A stretch of 64,000 nt of DNA from Limnoperna fortunei (taxonomy: Eukaryota; Mollusca; Bivalvia; Mytilida; Modiolidae), in contig OX104117.1 in NCBI GenBank assembly GCA_944474755.1, positions 55,126,964-55,190,963 on the forward strand, in the 5' to 3' direction. The notes beneath the pieces were generated by a model. That model saw only the letters and a program-made list of their open reading frames with translations, made no database searches and was not told where the DNA came from. This document shows, piece by piece, positions 28,101 through 40,449 of the stretch (position 1 is its first letter; every line of letters begins with the position of its first letter). The position numbers and the translations under genes are program-made.

Positions 28101-31100
28101 CTTCTAACTCACTTATTTTTATGCGTTTGATTATTTTCACCTCATTTTTGGAAATGTTTTTGTCTTATCACTTTAAATGCTATTTGTAATCTCTTGTCAT
28201 TGTCAACTGTGATTGCTTGTTGTAGCTGGAGATTTTTCACAAACGTTTAAAATATATCGTAAGTGCTGACGTCACAATGAAGTTTCCTTTGATCATCCAA
28301 TTTTAACGATAGATTTTACACTTAGGACTTTTTGTGAAATCGACTCTTGACTTTTTTGTTAGTTATGGTGACTAGGTTTTATAGGGGCTACTACTTAAGA
28401 AGCTATTTTGTACATGTAGGTTTCTCAAATTTTGATGTCTGTATAGAAATATCTTTATTTTAACTTAACGTTTTCGTATGTGTGTTGTCGTAGAATTTTG
28501 TTTATACTTTTGGTTGGTAATTTCTGAATGTAGTAGTTACATTGACGTTTTATTTTACATTGTTTTCTATGATTTCTTTATCAATTGCTGCTTTTTTACA
28601 CTTTATTGAATTACCTTATTACTTCTATTACTGATATGGATAATTTGAACACCATTTCTGATGCAACATATATGAAGGTTGGACAGATAATAATTCTATT
28701 ATAAAGCATACTTTTTTATTTTAACCGTTTTTATATATATAAAAATCTCTACAAAAAATTTGATGCAACAGTTACAATACCAAAACAGTATAAAAACGTC
28801 ATCTAGCTTTTAATATTTTATAAAAAGGGATAACTTTATCTTATGTTCTTATTATGCTTATGTAATTGTTCGTTGTAGTCCCATAATTAGGACCCCGCCT
28901 TATTGTGGGGGACGCTTTAAAGGGATCAGTCCGTGATCGTCCGTCCGTCCCAACCTAATCGTGTCCTAGCTATAACGTTTTATCTTTTGAGGTAGGCTTT
29001 TGATATTTGGTTTGTGGGTAGGTAATATCAAGGCGATGTTTTGCATACCATGCTTAATGACCTTTGACTTGACCTAAAGATCGGCAGGGCCTACAGAGAT
29101 GGGTACCATCTCACTGATATCTAGTATAATTTTGAAATATTATCTCAACTAGTTTGACTGTTTCTTATTTTTAAACTGTGTTATATCAAAAAATCTAATG
29201 AAAATCACACCTTGCCGTCATTCAAATTTTTTAATAGGATTCAATAAGTTTCATATTATTTTCGATTTCTATTTCTAAGACAACAAAGAAAATCTAAATT
29301 TTAGAGAATTGACAATTGTATATTTGCTATTTTTTATATTCTGTCCAGAAATCTAGCATTCAATGTCGGTTTCATGTAGCAACGACAGATAAACGGAAGA
29401 TAAAATTGAAATAAAATATAGTTTTATCTGTTTCTAGGCATAACCATTCGAAATCTGTTACTTTTTCTAGTGATATTTTATTTCTTAAAATGCGTGTTCT
29501 GCCAAAGTCTAAAATTGGCACAAACGTCAGAAAATTATTATTTCACACGAAGCGAAACTGAGAAAATATAATAAACAGTATGTGACCTAAAATCAATATT
29601 GAAATATACGGTACTTTCTAATTTTGCAGATTCCATAGCAACAAGATTGTTTATTTTTTTCAATATAATATTCTATTATCATGCATTGTCATATTAACCA
29701 ATTGTTGACATTGATTTTACTTTACTAATTATTTTGTCGCATTTTTATTTATATTTAAGAATTCAATAAGATATAACATGAATGTAAAATTGATAGATCC
29801 TTGTAATTGCACAATTAAGTATCAGTTGTCTTTGGCTTGTGCTGACATTCTTTATGAAATTCTGAATATAACTATTAGTATGGCTGTGTCTTTATTAATT
29901 TGTGTTTTCTACCTACGTGTTGTTCGCCTTCCGTTGTACACTTTGATGAGAGGATATTGTACTATTGGTGGTTTTTTATCATCATCTGAAATGAAGGAAA
30001 CATTAATTAAAATATCGTTACCAACAACACTGAATACTTGTTATTTGAAAGATTCGTGCCTATGGGTGTCTTCAAAATCAAATTTTTAAAATTTTAGAAT
30101 AGAAAATAAAGTATTATTTAACCTGCATGTGCCTGTTTAACATAAATGTATAAAAACAACTTTTGAAATTGTATATTCACGCTACTGTATTATATGTAAA
30201 CGCCTTTATTTTACTCACACACATCTTAATAATTCGGATCTGGTGCTCCGTCTCCATCTACTAATAAAAACCTGTTGACATGACATATCTAAGAATGGCA
30301 CTCAAAGCAAACTTAGTCAAATCCAAATCTAATGCCAACATGATTAAAATGTCATTAAAGATACATAAGTTATAAATTTTCCTACTGAAGATTTATTTAA
30401 TTATTGATGAGACTTGTGAATGTCAAGTTTATAAAACCGTAGATTGCCAGTTCAGTTTGTTCAACCTGTCCAAGACAGAGGTTAATCGGTTCTTCCTTTA
30501 AAACTTTAAAGCTTCAATTTTTGTTTGTTTACTTTTGTTGCGAATAAGAACCACATATATGTGCATGCAGCATTGTTGTATACATGTATAAACAAATATA
30601 GCTAATCTATGTGAAATATTGATGCTGTTACTGTAAATCTTAGTAAATTATATTTATATGTTTCCCTCATTACCTGTACAAAAGTAACGAATTGTTGCAA
30701 ATTTCAGAGTTGTTGTTGTACATGGATTATACGACATTTTTGCTGAACATTTACGTTTTCCATTGCAGTTGTCTTGGAGGTCCTTGTATGATATTTGCAG
30801 ATCACAAACATCTAATGGATTCCATACGTCATCACAGCGCGGAAAACGACCGTCATAGAAGTTCACATCTGTTATTGTAATGGTTTCGTCCGAGTCACAT
30901 TTTAGTTCTTTTGTCTCATGTCGGCAGAAAGCTTTGACCTCGTCTGTAAAGAATAAACTACGGATTAAACTAAAATACCGCATAGGTCTGTCATTATTTA
31001 TTTGACAGTAATCTACTAACGTAAAATTCAATACAACTGCTTGGCTAGTTATTTTTTACAAATTGTGCTTGTAAAAGAAAGACAGCTTATATTTTTAAGA

Positions 31101-34100
31101 TAAAAATCGTCTTTTATATTGCGAAACTTGAATTGCAATATATTTCAAGCAAATGCGTTTATATAAATATCAGAAACATTGTTCCCCGACCTATTTGATT
31201 TCAATAAAATTCAATATATACATCAGATTATTTGTATTTGTATTTTCTGCGACCAGAAGTCTATTGACACTTTGCAAAATCTGGAAAATGCACTGAAATA
31301 TAGGTTTTTATTATCATAAAATAAGGGACTTGGTGACGATCCCTTTTAACAAGCTTCATTTTATGAAGAACACAATGTTGGAGTCTCGGGATGATACAAT
31401 GTCCTCTATGGAAAATGCAATATTTTTACTAGTGCTTATATGGATTTGCATTGAAAATCCATTGTTATCAAAGTGCAGAGCTGTTACGTAACGGATTGTG
31501 CATTGATTTAGCCCACGACTAAGATCACAGTTAAAAGACAGAACAGTTGATTAAATTGAATATGGTCCACGGTCTAGCTCTCTGTATTACCTGATAACCC
31601 TGTCTCGTTTTCCGGGTAACCGCTGGTCTGTGGGTCAAGTCCTGGGACCCTTCCCAATACCATGTTTTCCTATTGAAGGTCTGAAGTTCTTACCAGGTTC
31701 TTCCTCTCCCAATTAAAGTTCGACGCCATGACAGATTAAACAAGTGTGAACTGTGAGCACGCTCACAAAGGGATACCCCACGATTCGCTCTCAAGTACTA
31801 TTATCTCCCCTTAATGATATCCGAGGTCAATAAAAATCCTTCATGCACATCTACATATAATGTATTTCCTTTATGCTAAGTTTCATTAAATATCATCGAG
31901 CGGTTTAGGAGGAGTTGCGCTTTACGGACTTTACGCTTTAAGGAGTTACGGACAGAAAGACAGGATGATTCCTATATACCCCCCAGACAAGTTTGCGGGG
32001 GGGGGGGGTATAAATATGGCTAATAGTGGAGTAAAATCCCATTCCAACACTTATATATAATATCGTTGCACCTGATGCAACCGCCACAACAAATGACGTC
32101 CTACTTAACAAGGTTATTATAATTTTTACAGTGAACTGTAAACAGAAATGTATTTCAGTATTGGGTGTGTTGGTAACCAGATTATTAATGGCGTGTTAAG
32201 TTCATCAAAATGATAAGAGCAGCCGCTCTTCGAGCAAGAGAGTAAGTTAGATGCCATACATGCCATTGTTTCGCTGTCTGAAATTATTTAAGCTAGAATT
32301 AAGATTGGAACCATTGCTTTAAAAGTAAACATAACAAAACGGGAACACTTACTTCCTATAAACCAACATTTATTTTTTATATCATTTCTTGTGAAACGCA
32401 CAATTCTACGAAAAAAATGGAAAATTGGATTTTTTTAAACGAATACCAGTAAACAAATGCTTAATGTTTAATGTCGAGGGAGTCGAGACAACATGACAGG
32501 TAAATCAAGTGATTTTTCTCTAATGCAGTATATAATGTAATAAAAAGATTGTCACCATGTCAACTATGTTTACGTAAGAAAACATAATTATTAATTGCGT
32601 CTGAAATACAAAAAACTTAACAACTGAGCTTTCTGTTTCTGTCTTTTGATATAAACACGGACAAGTTTATGTTGCAAATCGTTCGATATTAATTATAAAT
32701 TACCAAGGTAGATGGGAAAATCTAAACAAATCAAGTGAACGGTATTAAAGGCCTGTCAAATAAATGAAATACTGCTCGTTATGCGATCTGTAACCATTCA
32801 ACCAGTTGAAGTTACTATTCTCGCTTTAATACACGTGAGATGAATGCAATTTTATTAACAAGACTAAATCTTAATGTTACCAGAGTCATAAAACACAGTC
32901 CTGAATTATCTATCGCACTTGCGTCATTTTTCAAGTGTATTTTTGCTTGGTGGGAATCTATAAATCGAAGTTATCAACGACCTTTAAATCGTTACATGAT
33001 GATATGTTCTGGTTTCCGTTCCACAAAACATTAAATCTATACTACTAAAATTATAGAACCCCTTTTTTAAGCGCGCATCACAAAACACAGAGAAATAGCG
33101 CAGTTAATGCGTATAAGGTTACATGCAGTTAATGTTGCATATCCAAAATATTTAATTTTTATATCGATTATTGATTTAAATAATTAGCAATTAACGATAA
33201 ATTATGTCTGCAACTTTGTACCGGAGTCGATACGGTTCTCCCTTACATTTAAAAAATAATTTACTGGGCAAATAAAACTCGTGAGGGGTACAAAACAAGC
33301 GTACGCCAACCCAACTGGCAACTGTTAAATTAGAAGGCATTTATTAAGAGGTAGATTTGTAATCATTGAAACCGTAACTTTAGTTCTTTATTAATGTCAT
33401 ATTAGTCCTGATCACACTGAAAACAAAATTCGTAGGACCTACCAGAAAATCCCTTCATTTCCAATCGTTTTCTTGAAGTGAGACTGCTGAATTTATGCAA
33501 GAACGAACTGTTCGCTTGCTTCACGTGACGGACTTCTTTAGCTGTAGTTCGTACTTCAATATGTATAAGGTTACACGCAGTTGATGTTACACATAAAAAA
33601 TATTTAGTGTTGATATCGATAAAGTCGATTATTAAATTATTTCTCTGTGTTTTGTGATGTGTTTTTAAAAAAAAGGCGTCTATAATTTTAGTAGTAGAGA
33701 TGATAAACATTTGGGTAAATTTCTGAGCGACAATGACCCCAAATTTATGCAAAGCAACCCATCCCTGTCATATTAACCTACAGTTGTGTTCCATATATTG
33801 CTATCATAAAAGTAACCACCAGAATCAATACCACGGGTTCGAAAAATCCGTTTTTCTATTAACATAGAAATGCTAAGACATGCACGAGTCAGAATTACGA
33901 ATGTCCGCATATGCTAACGATGTAATGTCAAAATTGTAAAATACTGAATAATACAGAGAAACAGTGTGAGGAACTTTACCATTTGCGCACAAGAAAGAGG
34001 ATATATATTATGCAAAATATAATACAAAGGTTAAGTTATATATGTAATATAAGGTTATTTTTGATCGGTTTATAATAAAATCACCCACTGGTAAGTGCAG

Positions 34101-36651
34101 GAACGGTACATCTCAGCACAACAACTTAAAAACGTGGCCTAGATGTCGTTAAGGCGATTGATTCTAGAAATTTTGCCCAAAATAATGCATTATAGTTCAA
34201 ATATATAATATGTTGAGTGCCATTAATTGATTGAATGTTCATTTAACCTTCAGCGAGCAATATTCAGTTAATTTTAGGAACGAAAACAAGTTAACAAACA
34301 ATAATCAAAGAGATTAGTTATTTGTTGCGGCTGAAATAAGCCTACTCTTGTTAGAAATAATAGAAGAAATTACAAGGTACTTGTCATTTAAAGCGAGTAC
34401 AAATCAATTATTATATTTTTGAAATTCAAAGGCGGAGATTTTTTCTTCATACGTTTTTTTTTTATTAATCCCCTTTTCAACACATCTTGTTTTCATTATC
34501 CTTTGTGTTTGTTATACAGATTACTAAAAACGTAAGCATTAGTCCCCTTTCTTAGTCGGAAGCAACCTGGTTTTACGTTTCCATGACGTTGTATTATGTA
34601 TAAATCGTCATATTTAGAACTTGATTATAACAGTCGGGAATCTGGCAAGTATGCGAGGACCTGCGAGTTTAACTGAAAGACGACAAATTGCTATAAGTGA
34701 TTTTTTTTTGTCAAAGCAAGGCTTATATAGAAACTCTCACGTTAAACATCGATACAATCGATAGAAAATCCGTGCGTCAAAAACTGGTGATCAAGAACAA
34801 AATAAGCACGATGAAAATTTAGTAAAATAATTATTAAGTAGATTCTGGATAAGAGAAACTCGATAACAAGAGTGAGGTGTTCACTCTGTGCAACTAATCC
34901 CAGTATCTTTCGGTATGAGTTTACACTGCATTTCTATACAGTAACACTATAATGATACTAACATTTTTTGGTACTCATTAAACAAGACTGCTGACAAGTC
35001 CTAATATTTGATTTACACTTGCAGATGAAAAGATAAAGACAAAGAGTAATATTTTCGAAGATCCGTCAACAATAGGTTAAATATGAAAGCGTTAACAGAA
35101 AAAGCAAATGCGATATTATACAATTAATGACTTTGATATAGGTCACTATAGGGTTTATTAGCCAGAGAAATGTAAAGAATGGCGAGGCGAGGTGAATAAA
35201 CATTTTTAAAGGCGGAGACTGATCCTGATAGCGACCGTTTATCAAAGTCAGTAATTTTTTATTACATGAATAAAATCACCATCTTACTTGATAAGAAACA
35301 ACCGAGGATAATTACATTTTGTAATTGTTGTAATGCTGGTTACCCTTAATATTTTTTGTTAATACTGCATTTTGATATTGATTTGCGGAAAATCCTGACA
35401 TTCCTGTTTTATCACATTCAAATATTGAGGAGAGTAAACTAAATCAATAATTTATTCTTACATTTTTAACAGTATATTTTATAGATGATCAAATTCAATG
35501 ACCAAAAAAATTGAAATTTATAGTTTATATATTGGAACAGTCATTAAAAACAGGATTGAACTAGTAGTCTCCACACAGTCGTACTTTTCGTTCTATTTTT
35601 AGAGAAAAACCAGGTCAACATTGAATTTCGCTTAACCAATGTGCAGCGGACAAAAATTTCCATATTTTTATGTAAATTTTACTACTGTTGTGATTTTGTT
35701 ACCCGAAATTTGTTTTAGATCAATTAAAACACGCACAATTCTATACATGGTATAAAATACTATATGTGTGTAGCAGTGTAACAACGTTGTTGTAACCCTA
35801 TAATACGGATATATTATTGATGATACGATTCGATATATGATACGACTGCGATTGGTCCTGTTGCTGAACTTGCGATGATGCCGAAACACGACAGTGACTG
35901 GCGCTAGTCACCTACCTTAAAACTGATACTATTGGCGGAACTAACTCACACAACTGGTAGAGCGATGATCGACACAATAAAGATTTTCAGAATGAAATTT
36001 GTACAATTTTCTTTTGACTTGCCGGTTGTTGTCAGTTTGAAAGCCTGACTCTGATTGAAGTCTAAACTTCAACTGAGAAAAACATACACTTAAGGATTAA
36101 AGATTAACAATAGAAATAAAGATTAATGACCCCGTACATACATGTATCTAACTTAATTAACTTCAAGAATTAACATTACGTAACAATAAGTGACGGAAAA
36201 AACATACAATTAGCGTTCTAAGAATATAACAATTAAACCTACAAAAACCTCTGTAATTAGTTTAACACAATGTAATATTTGAATAAAGGATAAATGTCAC
36301 TAAAGACAAGACCTGATTAAACTGATTGTCTTTTGACACTGTAAACAAGATTTTGGTTGAAGATGTAAAATAATTATAAAAACAGATCAGTTCATTTGAA
36401 CAATAGACATAGTTTCTAAAAAGTATTAGAACAGACATAGGTAGGATTAAAGTTAATTAAAGAATTTATAATATAAGAAATATTTTAATAAAAAATATTT
36501 TAGATTCTTGAAGTTCACACGTCATATGTGCATTGAAACATTTTAAAATGAAACAAAATTCTAAATATTTACCTTTGGTATGTCTCCATTCAAGAAAATT
36601 CCACGCCTTTGTTAAATACGGCAATGTGAAAAGCAACAAGATCGTCTTCAT
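25174..36651 (-). CDS. Single-pass membrane protein with one SUEL lectin domain and L/PPxY tail, 5 exons
   Basis: Exons on the - strand: 36651-36573 (signal peptide MKTILLLFTLPYLTKA), 30943-30674 (SUEL domain), 28002-27919 (Ser/Thr-rich stalk), 27283-27202 (membrane helix) and 25471-25174 (cytoplasmic tail, stop). Every junction keeps frame and the product is 270 aa. The SUEL (rhamnose-binding lectin) domain spans about residues 27-117. It has the paired cysteines of the family, DVNFYDGRFP in place of the YGR motif region, CNGKRKC, YNPC in the DPC position and a closing RYFC. The helix (about GFGTALTALCLLMMFTFFWI) is followed by a basic stop-transfer segment (SKRKSKKETK). The tail carries LPSY and PPAY, both L/PPxY motifs of the kind bound by WW domains of NEDD4-type ubiquitin ligases. 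The protein is inferred to be a cell-surface glycan-binding receptor. Intron 1 (5.6 kb) contains a MITE and intron 3 contains a SINE. Confidence 0.78.
27356..27612 (+). repeat. Full-length tRNA-derived SINE with 11 bp target duplication
   Basis: 257 bp between direct repeats 'cattttatttg' at 27345-27355 and 27613-27623. The head is tRNA-like, with an A box (TGGCCGAGTGG) at about 27368 and a B box (GGTTCGATTCT) at about 27430. A conserved body follows ('actcgactccaat', 'gacaaggattgccag', 'cggcttcctccc', 'aaaactggac') with an A/C-rich tail of 'caaa' repeats. It lies in an intron of the SUEL membrane gene, opposite to its transcription. It serves as the reference copy for the other SINEs in the window. 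Confidence 0.9.
28880..29110. repeat. Probable dispersed repeat fragment
   Basis: GC-richer stretch with 'gaccccgccttattgtggggg', 'cgtccgtccgtccc' and 'gacctttgacttgacc', which differs sharply from its AT-rich surroundings and resembles the 'gaccttgacc' repeats elsewhere in the window. No terminal structure was resolved. Confidence 0.3.
31590..31740 (+). repeat. Strongly diverged SINE-like remnant
   Basis: Shares with the SINE family only the order of weak matches: 'ctggtctgtgggtcaagtcc' near a B box, 'ttttccta', 'ttcctctcccaatt' and 'gacgccatgacag'. It could be an old copy or a related family. Confidence 0.3.
31786..32012. repeat. Dispersed repeat ending in a poly-C/poly-G hairpin
   Basis: The segment ends with 'tatacccccc' at 31975-31984 and an inverted 'ggggggggtata' ending at 32012, which form a hairpin. 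It is preceded by 'gagttacggacagaaagacagg', wording seen near the 3' ends of molluscan interspersed repeats. No coding potential. Confidence 0.35.
33042..33694. mobile_element. Tc1/mariner-like MITE with TA duplication
   Basis: 653 bp flanked by TA on both sides (33040-33041, 33695-33696). The ends are inverted repeats of about 55 bp beginning CTACTAAAATTATAG and running through 'catcacaaaacacagagaaat', with mismatches mainly in the T-rich part. Inside the TIRs, one block ('gtataaggttaca.gcagtt.atgtt') occurs in direct orientation near both ends (about 33111 and 33562). No transposase ORF is present. It lies in intron 1 of the SUEL membrane gene. Confidence 0.7.
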
Positions 36652-37593
36652 TTTGTGTGTTTCCTGAACAATGTTGTTTTATCGGAAATCCATAGGTAGG
36701 TATAATAAATACTGATTTATATCATATTACATTTTGTATTTTACAGGTATATACAGCGATCGATAAATAGAGATTATTTTTGTTGAAATTTTGCAAGTCA
36801 TCTTGCTTCTACCAAAGGAGGATCGCCAGCATTAAGACTTCAAAGTGTGGTAATGGATGTTGGAAAAAAAACAAAACAGCTACATTCAGAATCTGAGTGC
36901 AAAGCAATATGAAAAATGCCGGGTTGCACGTTCAATACGAATGGTTCTTATGGCCACGGCTGCTGACGAATTCTTCTACTTTATCAATTATACATGGTAC
37001 TTTGTGTCCTTCTTTTCCCGTGGCAAGAGCAATTTCCCTTTTCAATGACCTATCTTATACCCTTGTAAAAACCCACACTTAATATATTTTGTTTGTAAAT
37101 AAGTATTAAATAAAAAGAAATTGCGCTGTGCCACGATAGTTTACAGCCTGTCCCTATCTACAATACACTTGTACAAGCCCCACATACTCGATATTAACTA
37201 GTTATGCAAACATAGAGTCAGTAAACCGCTCTTATTATTAAGGTTCTCGTTTTATAACGTTGTTAGTTTGAATGAATCAGTTCTTCGGCTATTAATGTCG
37301 TTTAGTTTTTACTAGGCACGGAATAGCAAGTATCCGGTGAAACCCATTGAAATGGGACAGGCAAACTAGACTATCTGGAAAGCATCTTTTACCATGAGTC
37401 TAACGTATTGTCATAGGCGGGTCGAATGTTGGCTTAGAATAAACTTCCGTCTCCATAGAGCTCCAAATCCGAGACCAAATCAGGTTTCATAGTTTTATTT
37501 TTTACACAACAATGCGACAAGTTGCATACATATTATAATATATATATAATTAACAAACAGCAGAATTTTATTGCAAATCAAATATTATGCTTG
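36652..37593. other. Region upstream of SUEL membrane gene
   Basis: Sequence 5' of the signal-peptide exon. It should contain its promoter, but no clear TATA box or repeat is recognised. Frames are broken and there is no RNA gene. Confidence 0.3.
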
Positions 37594-38325
37594 GATGCTA
37601 GCCTTCCGTTAAAAAAAACTTTAGAGCAGCGAAACATATTAAAATCCCCATAACGTAATTTTGGCTGGTGAGTTATGAACTATATGCCGGTTGAAAGTCG
37701 ATGTGGTGGGATATCGTTCCCCTTTCCTGTTCGAAAGCTTAATCATTCTAAAGAAACTTATATTTACACTCCAAAAATGATACTGTATGTCCACAATTAA
37801 ATTCCATTACTTTGGATAATTAAAGAAAACTACGTCGGTGAATATAACTAATATTATAAGTCGAAGAAATTATCTTCATGTTAACTATAGAGAAATTAAT
37901 TTCCGTATCAAAATGCATCGTACCTAATAATTATGCTTGTAGCGGGTTTCGACCTTACGTCAGCGACGCCAGAAACGATATGACGCCATCACGTCAGATG
38001 CCCCCTTTTTATAGGGTCCTGGAAACTCTTACGCTGGCTCAGGATACTTTTATGATTAATAACTTTTCCTATACTTTATAAACCCTGGCTCATGATACAC
38101 CAAAAGAACCAGTATAAAATTCTGAATCTAAAATTATATGAAATGCACTTTAACTGTACTTTTAAAGATAAAAATAGACTTTAGTGACGTCACTTAGTGA
38201 AGTGAAAGTAGCTAAAAAAACATCGTAGTCTTCCGCGGAAAATAGTTCCACGGAAGTCCCAGCATCCGAGTAAATATGTACAGTGTTTTTAGTTAATAAT
38301 TATAAAATAACAAACGGAAGGCTAG
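37594..38325. repeat. Possible short-TIR element, ~730 bp
   Basis: 'ctagccttccgtt' near 37598 is repeated in inverted form as 'aacggaaggctag' near 38312. TA lies at each edge. The enclosed sequence includes a CpG-containing stretch and a small hairpin ('cttccgcgg...ccacggaag' near 38231-38256). No longer TIR or clear target duplication was found. Confidence 0.3.
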
Positions 38326-38742
38326 ACCTAAATTACTGATGGTTTAATTACAAGCAACAATAAAACGATAATGATCTTGTAAAAAAATGTAAACAGTCAT
38401 GGCCGCCAAATACAAACGAAGAACCGGCTTATGCCGTGAATGGAATTTCTTAGATTTTGGCCGCATTATTGTATAGTGAGTATTCCCATTGAAGAGATAT
38501 AAACAATTATTTAAACATTATATGGTTAAACTAATTTTAACTTGAATAAATCAGTGTACATAGAAAAACCCACCAAAATCAATGTTGCCAAACACGTGTT
38601 GGCAAACAAATGCTAGTACGGGCCTATACTATAGGCTACAAATATATCACCCTCCCTACCCTATTTTCAAGTAATTCTCCTGAATTTAATGATACTTTCA
38701 TATAAAGTAATGTATTATGATAAAAAAAATGCAAATAAATTA
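38326..38742. other. Left flank of the retroelement region
   Basis: AT-rich sequence downstream of the stop of the zinc-finger ORF, in its direction of reading. If a 3' LTR or 3' UTR exists it should lie here, but I find no matching copy on the other side of the element. Confidence 0.25.
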
Positions 38743-40449
38743 TTATACAATATTTTTGTCTTTGTTTTTAAATAAAGAAGAGTCACTTTTCTGTGTCTGT
38801 GTCTTTCTTATGTCCGCTTTCGTCCGTAGTGGTATACTTTTCAATGCTACATGTAGTTCCTCATCCTCTCTAGTCCTCTCATTTACTGCACGCTCAAAAA
38901 CCGTTAACCAGGAGTCCGCTTCCTCCCCTGTAATTTCCCCCTGATAAATTTTCATGACTACATCACAATTGGCTGCCCTAGTGGTAGTTATCTTGGTCTT
39001 GTCCTGAGACTGTTCAACCTTTGTGCCCGGAAGTGCCAACATGGCATACTTATCTAAAATGTCTCGCTGTCTTGTACAGCTAGTTGCTCCTCTCTCTCTT
39101 TCCAGGGCAAATGCCGCGAACTGCCACGCTGTCAGCCGCTCTTCAGACGAGAAGGTTGTCCAGTTCTTTGGTGGCCAGTACATGATGGTTGGTGATTTTG
39201 AGATAATCACCCTGCTCGTCTCTTCCCACTGCCGTCTTCCGGGTGGGAACAAAGGCATACCTCCAACCATCAATAAGGCTTCAGCTCTGGTCTGAGCTTC
39301 TGTCTTGGTTGCTGTTTCGACTCTAGTGTCTGCCTGTATTCCTTCTTCCATTGTCACTGGACTGCCACATTTCTCCCTAGATGATGTTACCTCTAACTCC
39401 TGCTTTCCACTTTTCTCTTCCTGAACTTCCTCTATATTATTCCCTCCTGCTGACCTATCCTCAACTTCCTTCACTGCTGGAACTTCCTCACCTAGACCTA
39501 TCTTCTCTCTTTCAGTTTTCTCTGTCTCGTCTGTCCTCATAATTACCCTCCTCACCTCCGTCTCTGATGTTTCCTCCACCTCAATGGAATCCATTATCTC
39601 AAACTCTGGTTCATCTCCAAAATCCTGTTCTTCCAATTCTTCTACAGATATCTTCTCTACTCTTACGACTCCTCTTGATACCCTCTTTATATGTTTTTCT
39701 CCTACTCCCAATGTTGTTGTTATCTGCTTCATAGTGTAGTTTGCCTCATCCATTTTCAGGTCTGTAGGGAATTCACTAGGTGGCTTGTACGTGTCCTTTA
39801 CTACCGACATCCTGCGGAGGAGGTTGTCCATAGCTCTCTTGTCCTCCACCACATGTTGCTGAAATACCACCAAATACCACAGCTGTGTCCTAGTTTCCTC
39901 CAGCTTGAGGTAGGCTATCTTCTCGCTGGAAGTTAAAGATATACTGGCGATTTCCAGGGTTGGGAGGTTCACTTCTGGTCTTTCTGGACTGTAGGCCACT
40001 TTCCTCTTTCTGTTAGCTGGTGTAGAGTGGATGGGTTGAATGTCTAGAGCCTTATTCCATGCCGATTCCCACTGCTCACGGCTCTTCTCCTGTTCCCCTC
40101 TTTTCTCCAGCCAACCAATAAGAGCAGCTCTTGTTCTGATCGCAGTTAGGTTGGGCCAGTCTGATGGCCTAATAGCCTTTGCGTAGTCCATAGGTCGAAG
40201 GGCTAACCAAAATCCATTCGCCTCGCTAAAGAAATCCCCTTCTTTTAACTCCTCCACCAGGTTAGGATGCCTCCTTCTACAGTGCTTTGCCATCTCGCTC
40301 ATCCTTTTGAAGGTCTCCCTCTTATCCGTACACCATGGACACACTAGGCGGCACACTTCATGTCTATCAATTGCATGATTCTTCAATTCCAGACTTTTCT
40401 CAAAAGACTCTGGACATAGCCAGCACTTCAACATCACCTCTGAAATCAT
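38743..40449 (-). CDS. C2H2 zinc-finger ORF downstream of Gypsy integrase, 568 aa
   Basis: Uninterrupted single-exon frame with ATG at 40449. Residues 9-30 (CWLC...H-x4-H) and 37-61 (CPWC...H-x4-H) form two C2H2 zinc fingers. A predicted globular stretch follows (about residues 70-240), then a long Glu/Thr-rich acidic segment (about 245-385) and a conserved-looking C-terminal part with WPPKNWTTFSSEERLTAWQF. The sequence TTTGTATTTTCAG directly precedes the ATG on the - strand, which suggests a splice acceptor and expression from a spliced message, as for env-position genes of retroelements. It is more GC-rich than the flanks, like the adjacent gag-pol. No membrane segment or signal peptide is seen, so it is not an envelope protein. 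I do not recognise a named family. It may be a third ORF of the retroelement or a separate domesticated or transposed gene. Confidence 0.6.
   Translation of the reverse strand: MISEVMLKCWLCPESFEKSLELKNHAIDRHEVCRLVCPWCTDKRETFKRMSEMAKHCRRRHPNLVEELKEGDFFSEANGFWLALRPMDYAKAIRPSDWPNLTAIRTRAALIGWLEKRGEQEKSREQWESAWNKALDIQPIHSTPANRKRKVAYSPERPEVNLPTLEIASISLTSSEKIAYLKLEETRTQLWYLVVFQQHVVEDKRAMDNLLRRMSVVKDTYKPPSEFPTDLKMDEANYTMKQITTTLGVGEKHIKRVSRGVVRVEKISVEELEEQDFGDEPEFEIMDSIEVEETSETEVRRVIMRTDETEKTEREKIGLGEEVPAVKEVEDRSAGGNNIEEVQEEKSGKQELEVTSSREKCGSPVTMEEGIQADTRVETATKTEAQTRAEALLMVGGMPLFPPGRRQWEETSRVIISKSPTIMYWPPKNWTTFSSEERLTAWQFAAFALERERGATSCTRQRDILDKYAMLALPGTKVEQSQDKTKITTTRAANCDVVMKIYQGEITGEEADSWLTVFERAVNERTREDEELHVALKSIPLRTKADIRKTQTQKSDSSLFKNKDKNIV

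Noticed and set aside
29778..30089. 103-codon frame with a hydrophobic segment in an intron of the SUEL gene
   Set aside because: AT-rich composition, no domain, no splice support, and opposite strand to the host gene. Most likely chance.
33402..33752. 116-codon frame on the - strand
   Set aside because: Lies largely inside the TA-flanked MITE and crosses its right TIR, so it is not a gene.
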